Shown: positions 57,315 to 64,000 of the stretch, piece by piece
Layout of the letters: each line of letters begins with the position of its first letter
Position numbering within the stretch: position 1 is the first letter of the stretch
Source: Progne subis subis
Lineage: Eukaryota > Chordata > Aves > Passeriformes > Hirundinidae
Length of the DNA: 64,000 bases
NCBI GenBank assembly: GCA_022316685.1
Contig: JAKJHU010001555.1
Span: forward strand, 1 to 64,000
Reading direction: 5' to 3'
Translations under genes and position numbers: made by a program
The notes under the pieces: generated by a model
Databases searched by the model: none
Seen by the model: only the letters and a program-made list of their open reading frames with translations
Told to the model about the DNA's origin: nothing

Positions 57315-58615
57315 TGGCCACGCCTGAAGAGGGACCGAGGACGGGACGGCCGCTCGCCCTTCGGACCTCCGGGACAGCTGGACAAGCGGGAGCAGCCTGG
57401 GACCGGCAACGAGGAGGAGCGCCGGAGGGTGAGCATTCCGGCGGCGGGTAAAGGAGACGTGCGAGTGGGAGTGTGAGAGAGTCGGGGGCCGGCAGCTCGG
57501 ACCCCCGGAAATGAGTGTGGACCCCTCGGTACTGCGGTTTCGGACCCCGCGAGGGGGCCGGCCAGGAAAAGGGGGAAGCGAGAGAAACTATGAGTGAGGC
57601 GTCTCCTTAGGGGCAGAAAGACCCCCCCCGGGCGTGCAGGGGAAAACAGAGTGTGAGTGGCACGCATTGGGGGCAGGCCCCCCCCTTAAAGGCTAGAGTA
57701 GCCTAGGAGGGTTTAGAGTCCCTGGAGGGGCGGGAAAACCGTACCAGGGTTGACAGGGTGTCCCCAACACTGCGGGTGCCGAGAGCTCATGAGAGTCCCT
57801 GCTTCCCAGGACTGAGCCAGACGCACCGGAGAGGGTGTGCTGCCGCGGTCTCAGGGAGGAGGCCGTAAACCCATAGCCCGAGGACACCGGGGTGGGGAGT
57901 CAATGTAGAGGCAAGGCGGGCATCCTGCACACACACACTCATCCCTCTTGCCGAGGCTGCTTCGCTGGGGAGAAGTAGTCAAGCCAGTCCTGGTGGAAGG
58001 CAAAGGGGTCGGGCCCTGCTGGGGTTGATCCTTGGAAACAAGGAAGGGATACCCCCCCAGGTAACCCGTGCGGAGTCTTGACCTCTTACCTCCGTTTCAA
58101 AAAGTGAAGAGGGGGACTGTACTAGTGACAGGGCAGTCTAGTCCGGGGTTCGGACTGAAGGTGTCCGGCCCGGCGGGGGCTAAGGCGTGGGAAGGCCCTG
58201 AGGCCCGGAAGGGGATGCCAGTACTAGGGACCCTGTCGTGCGCCGCAAAGCGTGTCCAGAGTCTCAGGGGTGAGGCAAGGCGCGGGGGTACATAGGGGGT
58301 GAGGTCATTAGGACTCACCTCAAAGGGGTCAGAAGAGAGTCTGAGCCCCTGGTGTAAGTAAAGTGTGAGCGTCCAAGAAGTGAGAAGGTTAGAGAAAGTG
58401 AGTAGAAAGAGGGAGTTTGTTCCCTAATGAAAGCAAAAGTGTAGGAAAGAGTAGAAAAGCATAAAGTTTAGGAGTTTTATGTTGAAGTGTTCAAGAATTA
58501 AGTCAGGAGATTTGAAGTAAAGGGAGAAAAGCTGAAGAATTTTTTTTGCTTAAAAAAAACCTGTGTTGCCAGTCAGTAAAGGGCACCTTTGAAATTTTTT
58601 TTCAGTTTAAAGAAA
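57315..58615 (+). other. ERV3 leader
   Basis: A GC-rich non-coding leader of 1.3 kb with many G runs. A possible splice donor (GGAG/GGTGAGC) lies near 57425-57435, and an acceptor-like TTTTTTTTCAG lies just before gag (about 58594-58604). Packaging and possible ribosome-entry functions are known for gammaretroviral leaders but cannot be shown here. Confidence 0.6.
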
Positions 58616-60545
58616 ATGGGACAATGTACTAGTAAGAAAAAGAAATCCCAAAAGGAGAATAACAAAGTAAAGAGTATTCCACCCGGTAGTCCCTTAGAAC
58701 AACTTTTAGCTAAATGGGATTCTTTAGAGGCCACAAAAGGACTAGATCAGGTTAAAATGGTGTTTTATTGCACAGAAGTCTGGCCAAAATTAAAATTACC
58801 AGGAGAGTGGCCATGGTTTGGAACACATGATGAGTGGATGTGCTATCAGTTAAATCACTACCTAAGAACTCAGGAAGATCCAGACGTAAACCAGTTAGCT
58901 TATGCTGCTTGTTGGCAAAAGAGAGCCACGAGTAAAGAGAATATAAAAGTCTGCAAATTAAAAGAAAAAGAAAAGTGTGAAAGAAAAGAACAGAAAGAGG
59001 AAAGAACAGAAACTAATCAAAGATGGGACCCTTTAGACCATTTACCCCCTCCAATTTACCCAGAGGTGCCCCAAGTCCCTCAAAATCCTGTCCCAGTTCC
59101 CCTACTAACTTCCCCGAGTCAAACTCAAACTCCTTCAGAACCCTCTCCTCCTCTTCCCCCAGTGGTTCCATCATCACCCCCCTTAACACCTCTCCTCCCC
59201 AGTCCTTAGTACCTTCTCCCCCTTCTCTCCCAACAGCCCCTTTGCCACCTCCTTCCAATAGTCAAATTCTTTAGCCCCAGTTATAACCCCTGCAGTTTCC
59301 CAAAACACAACCTCTTCCCTAGCCCCCCTTCTCCCACAGTACCATCCTCTGTTTCTCCCCCTACAGATTTTACTACCTCCCCCTCACCTACAGTAATTCC
59401 CCTGCCACCCCTAATTGGGAGTTAACCAAAACCCCTACAGACTCCTGTGAGTCATCCCGTTCTCCTGGAATTCCCCAGGAATTTGTAACTCAGCCAGTGT
59501 TATCAGTTAATAATGTAAGTGAAGGACCCTATTGTAACACAAGGTCAAAAGCCTTAAAGCCAGAAAAACTTTTTCCCCTCAGGGAAGTGCCTATGGGAGG
59601 AGTAATTGGAGGAGTGGGATTTGTAAATGCCCCATTAACAGCCTCTGAAGTAAGAGGATTTAAAAAGAGCTAGGAAATTTAGTTGAAGATCCCATAGGTA
59701 TTGCCACACAGGTAGACCAATTCCTTGGGCCCAATGTTTATACATGGGGAGAGTTAAATTCTATATTAAACATCTTGTTCTCCCCTGAGGAAATACGAAT
59801 GATTAGAACAGCAAGTATCAGAATCTGGGAAAGGGAAAATAGGTTGGGGCCACCTGGAGATCATAAATTACCGAACTGACCCAGGGTGGGACCCAAATCG
59901 AGAAGAGGAAAGACAAAATATGAGAGACTATAGGTCCTTGATAGTAAGAGGTATAAGAGAATCTGTCCCCAGAGGAATAATACTAAATTAGCTTTTGATG
60001 GGTCCCAAGAAAAAGATGAGACTCCTGCCACTTGGCTAAATCGATTAAAAAGAAATTTTCAATTATATTCAAGCATAGACCCTGATAGTCCTGAGGGACA
60101 AGTAATTCTAAAAGTGCAGTTTGTAACAAAGTCATGGCCAGATATACGGAGAAAATTAGAAAAAATTGAAGATTGGCAGGAGAAAAGTATTAATGAATTA
60201 TTAAAAGAAGCCTTAAGAGTTTACCTGAGGAGAGAGAAGAAAAAGCTAAAGCCAAGGCTCGCATTATGGTAGCTGTAGCAAGAGAAAGTACTGGAGTAGC
60301 AGAAAACCAGAAACTCCTCCTGGAAATCTAGTGAGGGAGGACCAAGACCCTCATTTAAAGAACCAAAGTCACCCATAGTACCACCGTGGGTAAATTTAAA
60401 AAAGAGTAACCCAGGAGAGAATAGAACTTGTTATTACTGTGGTGAAATAGGGCATTTAAAAAGGGATTGTAAGAAATTATCACTTGATGAGGCTATTGCA
60501 AGGGAGCAAGATGCCCTGGAGAGGGTGCTGAAAGGGGAGGATTAG
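58616..60545 (+). pseudogene. ERV3 gag, frameshifted
   Basis: Starts MGQCTSKKKK, an N-myristoylation signal as in gammaretroviral Gag, at 58616; the upstream in-frame Met (58589) lacks it. Matrix is open to about residue 150, then a Pro-rich linker, with the frame lost at 59209. Capsid is readable in pieces at 59570-60240, with the DQFLGPNVYTW motif and a major-homology-like region near 60020-60110. Nucleocapsid has one knuckle, CYYCGEIGHLKRDC (60439-60480), and ends at UAG 60543-60545. At least three frameshifts or stops fall within the capsid. It is a structural-protein fossil related to ERV2 Gag. Confidence 0.8.
60543..60545 (+). promoter_or_regulatory. Gag-pol UAG readthrough site
   Basis: The sequence is GAT TAG GGG TGT CAG. 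Frame and context match the gammaretroviral suppressor site (UAG followed by GG and then CAG). The frame after UAG is the protease frame with no shift, which supports readthrough rather than frameshifting. A downstream pseudoknot was not modelled. Confidence 0.7.
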
Positions 60546-62340
60546 GGGTGTCAGAGGCTCTATAAAATAGGGGACCCAATAGAACAACAAGATGAGCCTC
60601 TAGTAAACTTTGATGTGGGTCCCCAAAGTGAAGAATATGAATTCTTAGTAGACACAGGAGCTGATAGTCGAGTTTAAGGAAATTACCAACAGGGGTAACA
60701 ATCGGGACAAAAACTTGTGAAGTGTTAGGGGCTGAAGGGAGGCCCTTTCGAGCATTAATAGTTGAAGGAGTAGAGATTAAAGGGAACTCAAAGCACTGTG
60801 TAGCTGATTTTCTTTATTTACCACATACAGAAACCAATTTACTAGGCAGAGACTTACAAGTGCAGCTCGGGGTAGGAGTTATCCCAAAAGATGGAAAAAT
60901 GGTTGTGCATATCATGAAACTGACCCAAGGGGATATACAAGAGATAAATCCAGAAGTGTGGGCTACAGAGGGAAAATATGGGTGTTTAGATATCCCTCCC
61001 ATTAAGATAGAAATGCAAAAAGATACCCCTGCCATCAGAGTTAAGCAATACCCAATGTCACCAGAAGGAAAGAAAGGGCTAGCTTCAGTAATTGAGCATC
61101 TTTTAAAAGAAAATATCTTAGAACCTGTATGTCCCCTCATAACACCCCTATATTAGCCATAAAGAAAGATGAGGGAAAGTTTAGATTAGTCCAGGATTTG
61201 AGAGAAATAAATAAAAGAACTATTGCTCGACACCCAGTAGTACCTAACCCCTATACCTTGCTGAGTAAAATTCCAAGAGAGCATACCTGGTTCACAGTGA
61301 TAGACTTAAAGGATGCTTTTTGGGCATGTCCCCTAGCAGAAGAGTGTAGGGATTGGTTCGCCTTTGAATGGGAACATCCAGACAGGGGAAGGAAACAACA
61401 GCTAAGGTGGACCCGGTTACCACAGGGTATACGGAATCGCCAAATATCTTCGGACAGGCCCTAGAACATTATTAGAACAGTTTAGTCCCAAAGAAGGAGT
61501 TCAAATTTTGCAATACGTGGATGATTTATTAATATCAGGGGAGACAGAAAGAAGTTAAAGATGTAAGTATACAACTTCTAAACTTTCTTGGAGAAAAGGG
61601 GTTAAAAGTATCTCAGAGTAAACTACAGTTTGTAGAAAATGAAGTCACTTATTTAGGACACATAATCGGAAAGGGGAGTAAAAGGTTAAGCCCTGCAAGA
61701 ATTTCAGGAATAGTGTCTATATCACCTCCAAAAACTAAGAGAGACATAAGGAAACTTCTAGGCCTGTTTGGATACTGCAAGCACTGGATAGATAAGTACA
61801 CTCAAGGGGTCAAATTTCTTTATGATAAATTAATAGACCAGGAACCAATGAATTGGACAGAGAGTGACGAGAGGCAGCTGCAGATCTAAAAGAGAAATTA
61901 TCCTCAGCACCAGTTTTAAGCTTACCAGATCTTAAAAAGGAGTTTGATTTATTTGTAAACACTGAGGAAGGGATAGCATACGGAGTTTTAACCCAAGAAT
62001 GGGGAGGATACCGAAAACCTGTAGCATTTTTATCAAAACTGTTAGATCCGGTTGCTAGGGGATGGCCGGCTTGTCTCCAAGCAGTTGCAGCTGCAGCTAT
62101 TTTAATAGAAGAAGCTCAAAAGTTAACATTACAGGGAAAGATAAAGATACATACTCCACATGATTTGAAAACAATTTAAGTCAAAGAGCTCAAAAGTGGC
62201 TCACAGATTCTAGAATCCTAAAATATGAAATTATACTGATAAATTCATAACCTAGAACTAACAACATCAAAAAGCTTAAATCCAGCTCAATTTCTCTCTG
62301 GTGAGCCCACTGAAGAAATAGAACACCATTGCCTAGAACT
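60546..62340 (+). pseudogene. ERV3 protease and reverse transcriptase, frameshifted
   Basis: The protease active site LVDTGAD lies at 60647-60667, followed within a few codons by a stop. The remainder is open from 60722, containing LLGRDL near the protease end (60841-60858), and continues into reverse transcriptase (VKQYPMSPEGK). A shift at about 61135 moves to the frame of FRLVQDLREINKR. A further shift near 61437 precedes the catalytic YVDD (61514-61525). Thumb and connection (about 61560-62250) contain more stops. The enzyme order protease, polymerase palm, connection is complete; no open protein is possible. Confidence 0.8.
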
Positions 62341-62347
62341 CATTGAT

Positions 62348-63085
62348 ATGCAGACAAAAGTAAGGGAAGATTTAGAGGATACACCCCTTCCATATGGGAG
62401 AGTGTTGTTCACAGATGGGTCATCCCGAGTGGTGGAAGGGAAAAGAATATCAGGATACTCTGTGATTGAGGGAGAGAAAATGAAAGTTTTAGAAAAGGGA
62501 AAGTTACCAAGTAATTGGTCAGCACAGTGCTGTGAAATATATGCACTAAAGAGAGGGCTAGACTTACTTAAAGATGACCGAGGGACCATTTACACAGACT
62601 CTAGATATGCCTTTGGTATCGTGCACACATTTGGGAAAATTTGGGAAGGACGGGGATATTTAAATTCAAAAGGGAAAAACTTAATACACACAGAATTAAT
62701 AAAGTCAGTGTTAAAATCTTTACAAAAACCAGTAGAAATTGCAGTAGTTCACATAAAAGGACATCAAAAGGGAGATATGCCCGAGATAAGGGGAAACCAG
62801 TTAGCTGATAAAACAGCCAGAGAAGCAGCTTTAGAACCAGGAGAACCAGTAAAAATCCTCAAATTGGAGAAAATACCAAGAAAAGAAGAAGAAAGGATAG
62901 AGCAAGTGTTTAGTAAAAAAGAGCAGAAAGCAATAAAAGAATTAGGATTACACCAGGGGGAACACGGAGTGTGGTTAACAGCTGACGGACGGAAATTCTT
63001 AAATAAAGCCCTAGCCAGAAAAATACTTACAGAAATACATAATTTAACCCACTGGGGAACCCAGGGTTATGTGACCATTTCCTAA
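62348..63085 (+). pseudogene. ERV3 RNase H and integrase N-terminus (longest open piece)
   Basis: A 245-codon open stretch. RNase H acidic residues are all present: the Asp of FTDGSS (about residue 23), the Glu of CEIYALKRG, the Asp of YTDSRYAF and the Asp of QLADKTAR. A lysine-rich linker follows. The HX3H pair of the integrase zinc domain (HNLTH) begins at about residue 231. The frame is lost at about 63070. This is the best conserved part of the provirus. Confidence 0.8.
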
Positions 63086-64000
63086 GGGAAAACCTATGTA
63101 TTGGAGTACACGAATTAGCAAAAGCAGTTACTCAGGGATGTATAATATGTCAGAAAATAAATCAAAAAGTTATGAGAAAAACTGAGCCTGGAGGGAGGGA
63201 GTTAGCCTTAAGGCCCTTCCAGAACGTGCAAATTGATTTTACTGAGATGCCCCCTGTTCAAGGGTACAAACACTTGTTAGTGATCATAGATCACCTTACC
63301 CATTGGGTAGAGGCATTTCCTACAAAAAGGAAACAGCAGAAGTAGTAACAAAAATCATATTAGAAGATATCCTCCCTCGGTATGGGCTGATAAATAATAT
63401 TGATTCAGACAGAGGGCCACATTTCACAGCACAAATTCTACAACAGGTAACACAAGCCTTAGGGATAAAATGGAGGTTACAACCCCATGGCATCCCCAAA
63501 GCTCAGGCAGAGTAGAAAGGATGAACAAAACCATTAAAAATGTACTGACTAAACTAATAGCAGAAACTCAACTAAATTGGCTTAAATGCTTACCCCTAGC
63601 ATTACTACGAATCAGAACACAGCCACGAGCAGATCTAGGAGTGTCACCATATGAAATGTTATTTGGGCTTCCCTTTTTGTTATCTCCTTATAGTTCTAAA
63701 GACTACCTGGAAGGAGAGGAAATCACTAGAAAATATCTAAAAACCATTGGACAAACCTTAGAAAATCTCAGAAAGAAAGGCTATCTTCCTCAAACTTCCC
63801 CTTTGGATGCAAATGTGCATAATATCAATCCTGGAGACTGGGTATTGATCAAAACGTGGACTAATACCCCGCTGACCCCGAAGTTTGAAGGTCCCTACCA
63901 AGTACTGTTAACAACTCACACAGCAGTGCGCACTAAGGAAAAAGGATGGACCCACATCACCAGAGTTAAAGGGCCAGTACCCCCTCCTGGAGAGAACCCG
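63086..64000 (+). pseudogene. ERV3 integrase, frameshifted, to window end
   Basis: The zinc-domain CX2C (CIICQK) is at about 63139-63156. Catalytic residues are recognisable as the Asp of QIDFTE (63230s), the Asp of DSDRGPHF (63405-63428) and the Glu of GRVERMNK (about 63512-63535). Two shifts lie near 63330 and 63505. The C-terminal GPY/F-type domain (KFEGPYQV) is at about 63880-63905. Unlike ERV1 and ERV2 the core is kept. The gene ends at or just past 64000. Confidence 0.8.

Larger units (their letters stand above)
56688..64000 (+). mobile_element. ERV3: gammaretrovirus-like provirus, runs off the window
   Basis: The order is 5' LTR (56688-57290), tRNA-Pro-like primer site, 1.3 kb leader, gag, and pro-pol to the end of integrase at 64000. 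Env and the 3' LTR lie outside. Gag and pol are joined by an in-frame UAG as in gammaretroviruses. Coding parts are more complete than in ERV1 and ERV2, and integrase is present, but several frameshifts and stops break every gene. It inserted into, or recombined with, the end of block D. Confidence 0.9.

Noticed and set aside
1..64000. tRNA, rRNA, microRNA or snoRNA genes
   Set aside because: No cloverleaf, box A/B pair or rRNA core was recognised; the only tRNA-like strings are retroviral primer sites.

Overview
This window is nuclear DNA from a bird, most likely a passerine. The evidence is CR1 LINE fragments ending in the GATTCTGTGATTCTCTGA-type tail, avian beta- and gamma-like endogenous retroviruses (ERVs), a degenerate C2H2 zinc-finger array of the expanded avian type, and four near-identical copies of a single-exon OR14-like (gamma-c-type) olfactory receptor (OR). 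There is no prokaryotic, organellar, tRNA or rRNA signal. The region is gene-poor and made of duplicated blocks and nested retroelements, as expected of a microchromosomal, subtelomeric or W-like multigene cluster.

Layout, left to right. 1-318: LTR fragment cut by the window edge. 319-1856: broken zinc-finger gene. 2423-8159: internally deleted betaretrovirus-like provirus (ERV1, minus strand) with both LTRs. 8160-14600: OR duplication block A with OR pseudogene A (plus). 14600-16492: GC-rich and simple-sequence DNA. 16493-27468: degraded gammaretrovirus-like provirus (ERV2, minus) with both LTRs and a tRNA-Phe-like primer site. 27637-28622: CR1 split by a solo LTR that has a perfect 5-bp target duplication. 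28623-32606: OR block B with OR B (minus, C-terminally truncated). 32607-35135: two LTR pieces, then a ~42-bp and a ~190-bp tandem array. 35136-40925: OR block C with a heavily frameshifted OR pseudogene (plus). 40926-41512: head-to-head CR1 junction. 41631-44068: two further LTR-like elements. 44069-49310: repeats, GC-rich DNA and CR1s. 49311-56687: OR block D with the only full-length open OR (minus). 56688-64000: third provirus (ERV3, plus, gammaretrovirus-like, tRNA-Pro primer site), leaving the window before env and the 3' LTR.

Only the ORs could serve a cellular function: seven-transmembrane odorant receptors of olfactory neurons. OR D is open but has lost its ancestral stop codon; OR B is open but ends early; A and C are broken. 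The blocks share more than the receptor. Several kilobases on each side are shared, in both orientations, so the cluster grew by segmental duplication and inversion. ERVs, CR1s and LTRs sit at most block edges. All retroviral reading frames carry stops, frameshifts or deletions; none looks able to make a complete virus. Coordinates of repeat and block edges were judged by eye and are approximate unless a motif is quoted.
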